64,000 nt of DNA from Castor canadensis (GCF_047511655.1 NC_133399.1:2235333-2299332); one strand, 5' to 3'. Shown: positions 25,223 to 37,779, counted from the stretch's first letter. Notes: a model not told the origin generated them from the sequence alone. Numbers and translations are program-made.

Positions 25223-25616
25223 CAAGTTCTTCCTTCAGTCTTGTGTATTATAATCATCTTTTACTTTGAAAATTGAAAAAGCCACTTTTGGAAAGTTATT
25301 GATTAGTTTGTTTGAAATGGGAGATAACACTAGGAAGAAACCAATGAAACTAATACAGGCAATCCTATTTTTATACATTTAATTAACACTTGAATTTGTT
25401 TTGTTCATTCCTTTTTTGTTTGTATCACTTTGTTTAAGTTTAGTTTCTTCCACCACTTTGGGTAGAACCTGTGGCCTTGCTCATGCTCCCAAATTGATCT
25501 ACCGCCATGCAATTCATTTCTTTTCTCAATGATTCACTTTTTAAAAATAGTTCAGTGTTTTTAGTGAAGTGTTAATATTTCATTAAGTCCCATCTACAAA
25601 AATATCCTGAGCAAAA

Positions 25617-25715
25617 AGACTGGAAGTATAGCTCAAGCAGTAAGGAATCTGCTTTGCAAACATAAAGCCCTGAATTCAAAACCTTGTCCAACCAAAAAAA
25701 TTAAAAAGAAAAATG
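25617..25715 (+). mobile_element. ID-like SINE
   Basis: The box-A/B-like body 'tagctcaagcagtaaggaat' and 'aaagccctgaattcaaaac' is followed by an A-rich tail. Confidence 0.7.
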
Positions 25716-26365
25716 CAGAAAATGATGATAGATAATTCAAAATGCTCATCAACCAACTGGATGCAAGTGTTACAGAATTCATTAATCAACAACCAATAAA
25801 ATAATTTTTATGTACACAATGAATTTTACCAAAAGAGTAAGGTAAAAGTATAGAACTCAACAAAGTCTGGTTTTCTCTGAGAAGGTGTGTTTCCAGTGTG
25901 AAGTTGCATAGTGAAGTCAGGTGAACCACAGGTAAATGTTGATAGGTGTTCTTTCTTTTTTTAAGGTATAACTGTGGCTATCATGGGACCATTTTATTTC
26001 AATGTTTTGACTTTTATGTGTCTAGTTATTCTGGAATTACATTTCTCTATGAACACATGAAGAATATCTGTGAGGGTCAGAGTCAAAGATAGCCACATTT
26101 TGGTAGTCTCATAGAGACTGAGTTTTTGCATTTGACATTTTTTTTTCTAGTAGAAATTTCAAGTGACTGTATTGAGATGTTCTGTCTGAGAAATATAAAT
26201 GTAGAAGCCTAGAGTTTTGTCACTAGGAGATGGGAGTAAAAGGACATAATTTTCTCTCAGCGTTACATCCTCAGGTTTCTGTGATGATCAATAGAAACTT
26301 ATGCCTTACAGGGCTCCTTTTCAGTACTGACTGTGTTCTTCACCCTTGAAGGTTTTATAGAATTA
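25716..26365 (+). repeat. Duplicated block, direct copy of 51.69-52.33 kb
   Basis: The two blocks share 'ccaactggatgcaagtgtta' / 'ccaactggatacacgtattt' and 'cctcaggtttctgtgatgat' / 'ccttaggtttctgtgatcac', in the same order and orientation. This is the start of a longer collinear duplication. Confidence 0.65.
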
Positions 26366-27494
26366 TTGCTGCATGTGCATAGTCCTAAAATTAAGGAATG
26401 CATATGTCCCAATTGCTAGGCAAAAAAAAATCTTTGGTACCCAAAAAGGGGAAGAACTTGGGAGATTACAGATGATGACAGGTGGCTAAACCAACTTTCA
26501 GTGCCAGGAAATTATTCCTGATAAAAATTCTTCTCTGAGGGTGACAGTAAAGAGGGCTTTTCTGCTGATTCAGGGTGGGTAACAGTGAGCATGACTCCAG
26601 GAAGAAGAGAAAACTTTAAAAGGTTTTCTTCATAAGCATTTTCTTTACTTTAGTTTGTACAAACTGAGAAAATTTGAGAGGCAGAATCTAACAGAATGGC
26701 AAGTTGGGTTCCTCATGCTACTGGAATGCTTTTGTGCATTTGAGAGATGTGGGTATTCAGTAAAAGTTTTATAATTTGTTTATTGTGTGAGTTCCTGGCA
26801 TACAGATGACCACAACTTTTCAGACCTTTGGAACTTGATTGAATGACCAAATGCATAAAGTTTTGACATTAAAGGTGATGTACAGCAACAGACAAAAGAC
26901 ATAGGATATTATTCAGTGAAATAATCTCAGGGTAATTCTGAAATACATGGAAAGATCTGCACATGCATTCACACAAGGTATCTAGAAGCCCTGGTAGATG
27001 TGAATAAAAAGGGTCTGTACACACATTACTACAGTAGATGGCTACCACCTTAATTCTTTCCCTACTTTTCCCATCTTATCCATTAAGCTGTGTTCTTTTA
27101 TTTTTGACCCTTTGGAATCAGAAAAAGTATTAGACCTATTCCATATAGAAGCCTTTTTGGTGCTGTCTTTGAGTGTATTTCACAAACACAATTATGTGTG
27201 ATATTGAACTACACTATTTTCACTTTTGTTACTGTGGTCATGGTTTTGGGGTCCTTTGTGGAAGTCTGCAGAAAGTGCAATTTCAGGACTTTATTTCATT
27301 ATTAGAATTAAAAAATGTCAGTGGTGATTGCATCAATTGGCAGTCCACTCAAGCATTAAACTGTTCTTATGTATTTGTATTTTTAACACTTATTTTACTC
27401 AGCTAATTCCTAGATCAAGGACATAGATCTTGATTCATACATGGTGTCTTATGTTGAAAAGTCCTGTGCATTTCTCAATCATGTTCTCATTCAT
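26366..27494. other. No gene recognised
   Basis: About 1.1 kb. A short stretch near 26535-26565 resembles 54515-54545 ('ttttctgctgattcag' / 'ttttctgctgacttag'), hinting at more duplicated material, but the match is too short to delimit. Confidence 0.3.
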
Positions 27495-27775
27495 TAGTGT
27501 ATGCAGTACACTAATCCTTTTGTTTTGCTTGCATTGCTGATATTTATCCTCATTGTTTGTCTTTTACCACTCTAATATATTAACATTCCACATTCATTTG
27601 GTATGTTTCTTGGGTAGTGAGTTTCCAAATGCTCTTGTTTTTGTGTTACTTTCATACAGACTTCATACATAGCTCTTGAACTGTGGAAGCATGCCAGGAT
27701 TACAGTGAACATATGCTAGTCCTACCTTAGTTTTGCAAAACTAAGGCATGTGACACCATGACTACAAAAGTATTC
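27495..27775. repeat. Inverted duplicate of 37780-38085
   Basis: Reverse-complement homology over about 280 bp, including 'atatttatcctcattgtttg' and the 'catatgctagtcctaccttag' region (20 bp or less of each is exact). Confidence 0.75.
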
Positions 27776-28800
27776 AGATTTTATCTTCCCTATTTCCCAA
27801 TATCTCCAATGTTGTGGTCCTTCTGTTGGAATTAGGCCTCCACAAGTGGATCAAGGGATCACTTTCTTATTCCATTTATTTTTAATCCCTGTTTGCAGTT
27901 TATGACACAGATTACAATTTTATAAGTAGTTTTGTTCATGAGTTTTAAGGTATATTTTAGAAATTGGAAAATTGTATACAGCTAGTTGAAATCCATCAAT
28001 TTCCAGAGACACATGCCAGTTTTCTCCTTTCTATGTTATGTTTTTGCTTGCTAAAGCAAAAAAGGTAACTTTATGTGAATGACCCTTCATGACTCTTATT
28101 TAGCTTTAAATTTTGGTTGGTCTATTCTCAACCAAGTAGAAGCTTCCAAATGTTCTCTTGATATAGTCACCAAGGAGGTGCTCATTTCCAAAAAAAATTG
28201 TTTTGGAAAGAGATATTAAATATTATTTGTCATAACAACTTTCTATTCATGACCGTGAGTGCTATTTGGGTTCTTTTACTACAGACTCCCTCTGGTGAGC
28301 CTTGCAGAAAAGTGCAAATAATCATAAATAGTACATATATAATAAGGCATTACTGGAATAAATTGCTTTAGGACACTCTCCCCTTTTTATGCTTTATATC
28401 TGGTTTGGTGAGGTTCATCTCATTAGCAGTTCTGCAATGCCAGTAGACATAAAAGTTTTACTCATGTAGTAAAAACATTATTGTTGCAGTCTATTTGTAC
28501 CTGATATTACTCAAATGGGAACTAAGAAGAAGGAATTTATTAGTAGGTTGCTAAAATCCCAGTGTATAACATGTAATTTTGTGACCATGTTCTGCTTTGA
28601 ATTTAAGAAATAGGTCCAGTGAGATGTCAGAATTACTATGAAGTGCCTGTGAGTATAGATGGAGAATGAGAGTGTGATAAAAATACAATGCATTGAATAT
28701 GCGGAGAGCACATCAGCATGTGAATTTATTACTCACATTGTCTGTTTCCACTACTGTGATGCTCACAATTCTTCTCAAAAATGTGTGTGGGACATATTAG
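27776..28800. other. No feature recognised upstream of the KRAB exon
   Basis: AT-rich sequence with no exon-like signal. If the KRAB gene had a first exon here I could not identify it. Confidence 0.3.
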
Positions 28801-28926
28801 GAACCCATGACCTTTGAGGATGTTGCTATGAGCTTCACGCTGGAGGAATGGTCTGTTTGGATCCTTCCCAAAAGAAGCTCTACAGAGAAGTGATGCTAGA
28901 AACCTACAGCAACCTGTCCTATGTAG
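28801..28926 (+). pseudogene. KRAB-A box exon with a 1-bp deletion
   Basis: KRAB-A boxes recruit the TRIM28 (KAP1) silencing complex at the N-terminus of C2H2 zinc-finger repressors. The exon lies between AG (28799-28800) and the donor gtaaat. The frame reads MTFEDVAMSFTLEEW, and then, after one missing base near 28855-28862, DPSQKKLYREVMLETYSNL in the next frame. The exon is 126 bp against the usual 127, which fits a single-base deletion. All other hallmark positions of the box (DV, F, EEW, LY, VMLE, Y/F, NL) are present. Without the deletion the phase would fit the next exon. No zinc-finger exon follows in the window. Confidence 0.88.
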
Positions 28927-29126
28927 GTAAATATGCCATCATTACCTTAATCAAAGTGTGCACTACAGTTGTGATTCCTTAGTGTTGTTGCCTCATGGGC
29001 TGTTTAAAAAAGGACAGTAATGGTTCATGTGCATGCATGATCATATTATATCATGAAAATAGCTGAGGTCTCAAATCACATAAATACTAATGTTTTCTCT
29101 GTGTCTATGTCTTACAAACAAAAAAG

Positions 29127-29175
29127 AAAATGAAAACATTGAAGAGGACTTCAGGAATCCCAGAAGAAATATGAG
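29127..29175 (+). pseudogene. Second KRAB-family exon (short KRAB-B-like type)
   Basis: A 49-bp exon between an AG (29125-29126) and a gtaatt donor, 200 bp after the KRAB-A exon. Joined in phase with the A exon it encodes ENENIEEDFRNPRRNMR, which resembles the short 'IE..(Y/F)..NPRRN.R' second exon of many rodent KRAB-ZFPs. The C2H2 exon that normally follows is not found downstream, where an LTR and unrelated duplicated DNA occur instead. The paralogous block at 52350 starts just after the equivalent position and lacks both exons. Confidence 0.75.
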
Positions 29176-29990
29176 GTAATTTGTGACTTTGGGTAACACA
29201 GAATCCTTGTCTGAGGTTGTACATAGGTTACTTTTAATTCATCTTTTTCTTTCTATCTTATTTTTTGGTAGAAAAATGGTTGAATTCTGTACTTCATGCT
29301 TGCAAAGAAGGTACCCTATTGCTTCAGTCATACCTCCTTTTAATTCCTCTTAAATCTTTTATGAAATATAATTGCCATAAAGATCCATTTTTGCATGTTT
29401 TAATTTCTTGGCTGAAACTTGGTAGATTAAAACATGAGCTGTGAGATTGTCCTGGCAATCTGCTTCATTCCAATATTGAGAGCTTGAGCATAAACCCTAC
29501 ATTGACATCCTGTGATCTTGCCTTCCTGCATCTCCCATATTTAACTGACATGAGTTTTCAACATGGAACATTGACTGTGAAATTCTCTGAGCACACCGTT
29601 GTCTCAATTTCAGCAGGAATATGCAAGAAGATCCCAATGAGTATGTTTAAAAGGAAGCACCTTGTATGGAGGACAAGAACAAGTTCTGCTGAATTCAATT
29701 ACCCCTCTCCCAATCTGAGACAGTTCTCCAGACCAGAGGTATCTGGTAAGGGTTTCTGAAGGATTCTGTCATTTGAAATCACTCGGTCAGATATGGGATC
29801 CCTTTCCTGTCCCTCAGGGCTAGGGGTTTGGGCCCTGTATGCATTATTCAAGCAAAGGGGGTGTTTAGTCATCTGGACCAACTGTCCATTGAGGAGCACG
29901 ACATTGCCTACCACATAAATGCCATATTTTGTATCTGTCTGCTGCTGAGACAGTTCTCAGGCTACTCAGCCATGGCACAAGTGTGATTTC
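29165..29990 (+). repeat. Duplicated block, direct copy of 52.35-53.33 kb
   Basis: The shared order includes 'gggtaacacagaatccttgt' / 'gggtgacacagaatctttgc', 'cctacattgacatcctgtga'-type sequence and 'gctgagacagttctcaggct' / 'gctgagacagttcttagtct'. Homology ends at about 29990, exactly where the LTR begins. Confidence 0.7.
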
Positions 29991-29994
29991 TATT

Positions 29995-30408
29995 TGTAAG
30001 AAAAAATGATATTTTCTATCAAAATATTGGTTACCCTCTTAGATTACTTAAAAATTCCTCGGGTTGCCAACTTCAGTGACTTTCATGTTTAAAGGATCCT
30101 TGCTTCTTCTTCCGGATTCCTGTACAACTCCATTGCTCACCAAACTGCATGCCCTAACCCATCCCTCACACCTTTTGCCCAATCAGGAAAGACTATGAAC
30201 CTTTGACCTGGACAAATCCCAGGTGAGGGGCAGGTACAACTGCATCAGGCATATAAGGAGGAGCCACTGTCAGCCATTTTGTGCTTCTGTGTTGCTTAGT
30301 GGGAGTGAGCACGTGCTTGCACCCTCTTGATCAAGAGAAATTGCCTTGTCAAGATTTTCTGTCTCTTGTGTGTCTGTTTTCAGCACCGGAGGGTTATCAA
30401 TTCCAACA
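29995..30408 (+). mobile_element. Endogenous retrovirus 5' LTR (class I type), copy 1
   Basis: A 414-bp element beginning TGTAAG and ending CA, directly before a tRNA-Pro-type primer binding site. A TATA-like atataagg sits at 30251-30258. The start coincides with the point where homology to the 53.3 kb paralogue stops. The same LTR occurs at 61097-61491. The usual poly(A) signal position (about 30330) is degraded. LTRs drive and terminate retroviral transcription; whether this one is active is unknown. Confidence 0.8.
30251..30258 (+). promoter_or_regulatory. LTR TATA box candidate
   Basis: The word atataagg lies in the U3 part of the LTR; the second LTR copy has lost it (gatgtaagg). Confidence 0.5.
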
Positions 30409-30411
30409 ATT

Positions 30412-30429
30412 TGGGGGATCATCCGGGAT
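30412..30429 (+). other. Retroviral primer binding site, tRNA-Pro type
   Basis: The 18-mer tgggggatcatccgggat lies 3 nt after the LTR end. It matches the tRNA-Pro primer site typical of gammaretrovirus-like (class I) ERVs at 16 of 18 positions. Confidence 0.85.
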
Positions 30430-31064
30430 TTTACATTCCTTCTGAGAAGGGAGTCCCAGACCTTCCCAGGGGAGATAGGTCCTGCTGCTTGATTGCAGCA
30501 GCCCTGAGGTTGAGCTGAGGATGACAACTTTCCAGATCTGCAAATGAGCTCAGACTACAGAATTTCTTGACAACATGGGTAAAAGAGCTCTGAAGACAGG
30601 GACCACGGTGACCACATAAGTTTTGTGCACAAACCAACACAAGAAACATCACGGGGGTGACCAAGTCATGTCTTGGTGATCAGGATACTGGAGACTGTGT
30701 GATGTGTGAATGAGACAACCCAGGTGACCCGCAGGAGACATGAATGCAGAAGACGTGTTGGGTGACATGCAGGAGACATGCGTGCAGGAGAAACGCATTG
30801 GGTGACACGCAGGAGAGGTGTTGGATGACACCCAGGGAAAGTGAAGTATACTGTTTAAGGCAGAATTAGATTCTTGAATTTAATCCAGGTCAGCACTTTA
30901 TACTGACCCACAGGCTACCAAGAGGTGCCTCAAGAGCATGGGCAGAGATGGACAAAGCAAAAAAGAATCAGAGTGCAAGAAACCTCCAAGGCAAAAGGGG
31001 TGTTGAGCTCCTGATAGACAGAGCACAGTCAACCAGAAGGGAGAAATGGGAATTAAAGGCAGCA
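30430..31064 (+). mobile_element. ERV untranslated leader, truncated
   Basis: Sequence after the primer site, collinear with 61513-62085 after the second LTR. No gag, pol or env frame is seen. Homology between the two copies ends near 31064, where unit C begins, so the rest of the provirus is missing. Confidence 0.65.
30722..30832 (+). repeat. Minisatellite in the ERV leader
   Basis: About 2.5-3 units of roughly 40 bp and less, with recurrent 'ggtgacatgcaggagacatg' and 'ggtgacacgcaggagaggtg'. The leader after the second LTR lacks the expansion. Confidence 0.6.
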
Positions 31065-31065
31065 G

Positions 31066-32600
31066 GAAGCATATTCCCTCTGAATTAATGTATCTCTATA
31101 GTACAGACAGATACACATCAATGGCTCAAATCAAATTAAACCTGAGCACATAACTCTCCCTGTAGGCTGCCTTCTGCCCCTCAGCTTCCATCCTCATGAA
31201 CAGGTACTACACACATTTCCCAAAGTTGGTAACAATTCCAATTCCAAGATGAATGTTTTCTGTTGATTATGATCTTTTTACAAGTTGGGTAATTCACTAG
31301 CTCTACTTTTGACTGTGCACAGTCACCTCAGGACATCTGTAATGATTAGCTGTTGTTGTAACAATGAACTTTGTCACAACAAACACAAGTACTTTACCAA
31401 AAATATGCATATAGACTTTTGGCTATAATTAAGATCTATCTTCTAGATGTGGAAATACCACATGTGGAAATATCACGCCTTCCATGATTAGTTAAGGAAT
31501 ACACTAGCTCCAAGAAGTGGATTAATAAAGATCACTCTTCCTAAAACCTAACAAAAAGGATTTATATAGGGATTATAAACTACTTCTAACATAATTTGGG
31601 CATTAGTACTTATTCTTTAATACCCAGTAATATTAATGAAATGCATGTAGATGAAATGCTAGGCAACCTGAATCAACCTAACAGGCACAGAGCATAGTCT
31701 GAATATTCCTTACTCCCACCCCACCCTTGCCTCCACCTAGTGAACAGTCAGCATACTCTCCAAGACGTTAAGTTTAACAATTTCATTCCCCAAATGCAAG
31801 CATGCCTATGAAGTCACAAAAATTCAAAGGCATTAAGTTAGCCCTCTCTTTACATTATGTAATTTTAAACATTGAGAAAAACTAGATATTCCCCCCAAAG
31901 GACTTAAATTTCACACTATACACAGAGTAGCATTGAATAAACTGCACAATCCTAACAAAAACTATAATTTGAGAGGACCAATCTTTTCTAGAACACTTCC
32001 CATCTCTATCAAACTTGTGGTCAGCTTTATGCATCTGTAATGTTTCCAGGGGTTTTAATAATTTCACCACCCAAGTGGTTTTAACATTGATTTTCTTATG
32101 AATTTTATCACAAAGTGTACTAACTCTACTTTTGTCATTACTCACCACCTCATTAGCATCTAGAATTTAGACTAGATGTTGTATATGAAGACTCATCTGT
32201 CTTTATATACACTGTATGCAGAGAAAAATAAAATACTTATACATAAGAGACAATCAATGTTGATTCAGCAAACACACATTGGTATAAAGCCCTTTGTACT
32301 TTTTCTCCCATCCCTCCCTGAACCGGCACAAATATAATGTGTACTGGTCAGAAAACTTGTTTCTTTATTCCAGTTCCAAAAAGCAATATAATGAATTTAA
32401 ACAAAAGGATATCTACAAAACCTATTTCCTACATCTACTTTAAGAGAGACACTTTTATACTCTTCCTCACGGGGCAAAAGGTTTGTATTCTTGAGATTTC
32501 ATGTGGGTGGGTAGTACAATTTAAGGTTTTCAGTCTTTGTGTCAGTTTCCAGCACAGACATTCTGAAATCTGTGGATTTCAGGAGGATCATGGTTACTTC
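31066..32600 (+). repeat. Segmental-duplication unit C
   Basis: Direct, collinear copy of 55373-56840 (unit D), starting at 'aagcat-ttcc' and including 'tggattaataaagatcactc' / 'tggattaataaaggtcactc'. It includes the ~0.9 kb segment missing from unit A. No coding frame is conserved. Confidence 0.7.
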
Positions 32601-32612
32601 TCAAAAATATCC

Positions 32613-32675
32613 AAAAGAAGAAAGGGCTGGTCAGTGACTCCAGTGGTAGAGCATTTGCATAGCAAGCATTCTGCA
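32613..32675 (+). mobile_element. ID-like SINE fragment
   Basis: Contains 'ctccagtggtagagcatttg' and 'catagcaagc'; the 3' half is missing. Confidence 0.55.
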
Positions 32676-32704
32676 AATGACCATGGTTTATTCCAGGACT
32701 AGAA

Positions 32705-34325
32705 TATTACAGGAAACCACACTGTGTGGTCTAGTAAGAATAAGCAGTGACACAGAAGACAGGCAAGAAGCAACAAGGGTTCTCACCCTCAGCACTAGTG
32801 ACATTTGGAGCTGGGTATTTCCTTGCTGTGGGGATGTTCTGTGCACTGCATGATGTTTAGCAGTACCCTTGGCATCCACCCACTGGATGCCACTAATTCT
32901 TGCTCCTGAATCATATCATGACAACAGGAAATGTCTCCACACAAACCAGCATGATCCCTCGAGACCAGAATCAGCACTGAGAGAAAATCCCTGAAGAAAT
33001 GTTGCAGTGAGACATAGGCAGAACAAACTAGAAGGCACAGTGAATGGGCAAAAGGCCCATGGAGACTTCCAAGCTGGAGGACTCTCTTATCAGTGCTCCA
33101 CCAAAACCCCAGGCTGAGTGACACTACACAAATTATTCCCATTCCTGTTCCTCATGACTGCTCCCCACTTTGGCTGCTTTCCAGGAAAAGGCCAGAGGAG
33201 GCACAATGTCTGCTAGCTGATACTGTCCAATGTTAGCTGCAAGAAGGTGGAGGGATCAGACCAAGGGGGCACCTTGAACTTAAGCTCTGTGATTTGTCTC
33301 TACTGTGCTCTTCCCCATGGGGTATCCCCATGATACTCTTTGCATGCAAGAGTGGAGCAGAAATGGTTGTCCCCAGTGTCTGCAGAGGTCATGAGAGACA
33401 GGGTCATTCAGAAATGCAGCCTCCACTCTCTCATCCAGTACATAGCATGGGCTCCCTGCCATTCTCTTTCCCCAGAGAAACTTCAGCCATTTCTCAGGGT
33501 GAGGAGCGCTTGCTTCAAGGGAGACAGGTACAGCTCCTTTAGCCTTTGGTGTTCAAGGTAGGGGAAGAGGGAGAGTAGAATCTGGGAGATAAATCAGAAG
33601 GTATCCTTGAATCAGTACAATTTGCTTTGGGCATGGAAAATGGTTTCTCTTGGGCAACATACATTCTCAGTGTCTTCTGGGAAAACTCCACAGCCATGCT
33701 TGTCTCCTTCCTCAAGTTCTACCTTATTATCCTGTCCTGGTTACTAAACTAGACAGTCTGCATGAGTGATGTACCTTTCTACAATCCAATAAATGTAAAG
33801 CCATTTATCTGTGGGTGTTTTGTTCCAATGCACCCCAGTTGATTCCTCAAACAGTGGATCACATTGAACTCTGGATATACACTGTTAGATATTATGCATA
33901 TATATGCATATATATAATATTTTAAAATTTATGCACATTGAGAAACTGGAGGCAACAACTAATGCAAAAGCCTCTCGCTGTATCATCTTATGTTGGGCTC
34001 ACCCTTCATCTTTGATAATGTGACATCATTCAGTAGTCAGGTGATGACATGAAGTGACTAAATGATGGGGTGGATGCTACATGTTGTGACATTACTCACA
34101 ATAGAGCATTCATCATTTCAGTGTTCTGAATGTTCATTTCAGTCATTTTCCATTTAATGCTTCCAGACCAATGGTAAACTGTAACAGAAGAATGGAAACC
34201 TTTGATGGATTTTATATGAATTTCTAGGAAAAGTAACAAGTGATGTATGCCTATGAATTGTTGTGGTGCCAACAGTCTAAAGAAGGACTGCACCAAGTCC
34301 AGACTGATGAGTAATTTTGTTTATT
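32705..34325. repeat. Left arm of an inverted duplication with 48.37-50.63 kb
   Basis: In reverse complement, 32705-33790 matches 49600-50632 (for example 'gcatccacccactgaa'-type sequence and 'ctgggtatttccttg'), and 34030-34325 matches 48368-48640 (shared 'agactgttggtgctatcaca'-type block). The right arm has about 0.7 kb of extra sequence between these. Frames at 33294-33561 are not conserved in the other arm. Confidence 0.75.
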
Positions 34326-36200
34326 GGGGGTTACATAGAAACCAGTGAAAAACTTATAGGTAGTGACCTATAAGTCACATCACTAATGTTACATGTCTCT
34401 AAGTTTACAGCATAATTAACATAAAATTAATGCAACCCTGATTTTATGCTGCCTTCCTGTGGCCAAATAAATTTTTACAGACTCAGATAAATCAGGTGTA
34501 GATAAAACTAGTTTCTAACAGAAGTATCTGCTATGTGCACCCAATCATTGTCATTATTTGTGGGTGCTACTGGTCTTAGAAAATATTTTCATGCTGTGGA
34601 AAGATTGGCTTTAACTAATTTATTTGTTTGGCAGGAATGTCTTTGAACTCTGAGCTTCCCACTGGCTTGGCAGGCACTCTTCCTCTTGAACCTCATCCTC
34701 AGCCCAGGATGTTTTCTGTTTTTTTCAGTTTGGCATATATCCACATTACACAGAAGAGCCTCATATTGGCTTTCTGAAAAATGGATTTACTCTTGGTAGG
34801 ATTCAGTGGACTGGGATCCCTACTGCAACAATTGTTGATCCAACACTACTTCCTGGACACACTGAGGCAAGGTTTGTGCCCACAAATCCATGTAGCCTTG
34901 CCTAAAAGATTTTCTGGCTGACGTTTGTGCTTCATACCTCATGCACTTAACTTACATGCTTGAGATGTCACATGCCCATGGTAGATACACAGTTCTAGGT
35001 CCCTAAATGGTGGTTGCATTTCCGTGGACCCCCCCTTAGCCATTGTCATGAAAAAGACACTTACAGCAACCCCCATCCCAGCATATCCCCTGAGCTTTGC
35101 CCAAGGTCCATCTGTGATGGCTCTGCCTCTGCAGTAGGTTTCTGCCTGGGCCAAGGGATTCCATATGATAGTTTTTGTAGTAGATGTGGGAGAATGCCTT
35201 ACTTCCCAGCTCTTCCACTTTGTAGACTTAGAGAACTAATAGGATGTGAACCAATGCTTAGCCTTGGTGAGTTAACCTCAACATACTATGGGTGTACTTC
35301 CCCCCATAGGACATTGATCTGTAATGGGATACTCAGCTCTTAATGTCACACTGTCTTCATAGTCATTCCTCTAGTCCCTGATGAGTAGAAATTCATTGTA
35401 TCTTCCACCAAATTTTGGATAGATACTAGTATTTGAATTCAGGGCCTCAGGCATGCTAGGCAGGCACTTTACAACTGCAGCTACTCTGTCAGACATGAAC
35501 CCAAATTTTAAGTCACCTCATGTGGTAAATACTTTGTATTATTTCCAAATCATAAACATTGATTCCACCCAAGGAAGGAATGAGTGTTTTCTATGTATTT
35601 AATTTCTGCTTCCTTTTCATTATACCTATTCTTCCCTATTTGATTATATTTACTATATAAAATGACAGGAGAAGCCATGTATCACCCAATCTCTCTTTAG
35701 ATGTTTTTTCTGCCAAATATCATACCTCATTATTCTCCACTTTTGTTTCATGAAGTCAGAAATTATTTCAGTCAAAGTATTTGCCATATTTTGTCAAACA
35801 CTCCAAAATTGTCTTTTAAATTAAAATTGAAATATCCTGAAATAAACATATATTTTGATAGCATTATAATCACACTTGAATTGAAATATTTAGTATTCAC
35901 ACAGAAGCTAAGAGAACTTGGTACTGTTCCTAAGTACTTTTTGAACTTCCATGATTATGTGAAATCAAGATTTACCAGGATGAACAATGAGACAGTATAA
36001 AATACAAAAATTCTACTTCTTTAAGTAATTCCTTGTACATACCTCACATAAGGATATCATCAGATGTCCGAAGTCTGAATAATATAATAAATACATAGGA
36101 AAATGATCCATGTGTACTGATATTTGAGTATTGCTACTGGGATGAACATCAACAATTTAAGTTTAAAAAGAGGAGTGACCAGAAGCAATTCATGAGAACA
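34326..36200. other. No gene recognised
   Basis: Nearly 1.9 kb. The only named element is a SINE relic at 35422-35497. A frame at 35014-35343 shows no domain. Confidence 0.35.
35422..35497 (-). mobile_element. ID-like SINE relic
   Basis: The reversed ID-like half 'tttgaattcagggcctcagg' and 'catgctaggcaggcac' is recognisable. Confidence 0.6.
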
Positions 36201-37779
36201 CTATCCTATTGCAAACATACAGTTTAATCCTATGATAGCTATAATTATTTGTTCACTATTCCAATGTTCATCAGAGGAATCCTATAGGATAAGAACCCAA
36301 AATACCCTCCCTTTGTGTTATACACAAAGTTCGTGTGACAGATTATATGAAATACCTCAGATCAAAATTTTGTTTCTTGAGGGAACTGATCATCAATCTT
36401 TGTACAAAAACATCATTTGGAATCTTCACATGGTTTCTTACAGATGAAGACAAATATAAAGCTAAATTATATTCATTTCTGACAACTCAGAAAAAAATAT
36501 CTTTTCTTAATCTCGTGAACATGGGTTCACAATGAACCCAGGGTAATGTGGTACATGTCCTTACAAATAAATCAGTTTCAACAAGTCACAACATGTTCTT
36601 GGAAATATGCAATTCTCTAATTCCCACAATGCAACTGACCAGTGAATAAAAGCTAGTTACAAACTGTGGTAGGTATAGTAAATAGCTAACATTTAAAATA
36701 ATTGGAAAACATAATGATCCCAAATCTGGGTGTGAGTGACTCACTCCTGTCATCCTAGCTACACAACACATTCAGTAAACCATTGTTATAGGTGCTCAAC
36801 AATGGACTACTATAAGAAGAGCAAAGAGTTGACATGAAAATGATTGAAAATCATGCAGCCAGAAGAGAAAGAAAACATGTTAAGATTCATAAAATGTGTC
36901 ACCAGCATCTGAACCTTGTAAATTGTTGAAAGTTCTCTAGAGAGAAACAAAGACATATAATCTTAGAACACAGATCACATAAAGAAAAACATTGTTAGGA
37001 AATTAAGAAATGAACAAAAAATCTTTACATTCTTCCTCACTACTGGTATTCAAAAAACCCTTTGCTTAAAGAAATTGAAAGTGCATCATGGACTAGGAAA
37101 TCATGCCTTATAATATGAACAATTAGCAAGAACAGTTATAGATGAGTTGAAGAACAATAGTGGGGAACATACCAATATGCCTGCCCTGTCCATGAAGCAG
37201 CACATCTTTATTTGAAATGCATTGAACTTACTTGGAAAAGAATTTTACATGTTCTGGAAATTACTAACAATACATTTTAAAAGTACTTGGTATTAAAAAG
37301 GGAAATAGAAAATGCGATAATATAATTAATAAAGGATACCTTTTGTAATGGCTCAAGTGGTGTACTGCTTGCCTTAGCAATCACAAGACGCTGAGTAACA
37401 AATAAGTAAGTAAATACATCAATAAAGGTCTTCTACATAGCAAGAACCACTGTCAGAAAAGAAAGAATAATAATGAAGAAAAATGGGAAAGAGAGAACAA
37501 GGGAAAGAACACGAAGTGTCCTATTGTTTAAAGTTAATAAGCAATGTTTACCTACATTATCAAGGACACTGTACTACAAGAAAGAGATTAGCAAATAGGC
37601 CTCAAAGGAAAGGGAACCAGTCTTCCCTTGGCTTTAAAGTAAGAGAAAATTGATTCATGACAGAAGACACATCATACAGTGGTAGCTAAAATCACAAAAT
37701 CTGGAACCTTGTTTCTCCTTGAAAACACACATTGTATTCTCCAGTGTCTTGATCCAATTGCATGAGACATAGGAAAGAT
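36201..37779. other. No gene recognised; AT-rich
   Basis: AT-rich sequence with two SINE scraps: 36718-36772 (7SL-like half, plus) and 37346-37400 (ID-like, plus). No other structure was seen. Confidence 0.35.
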
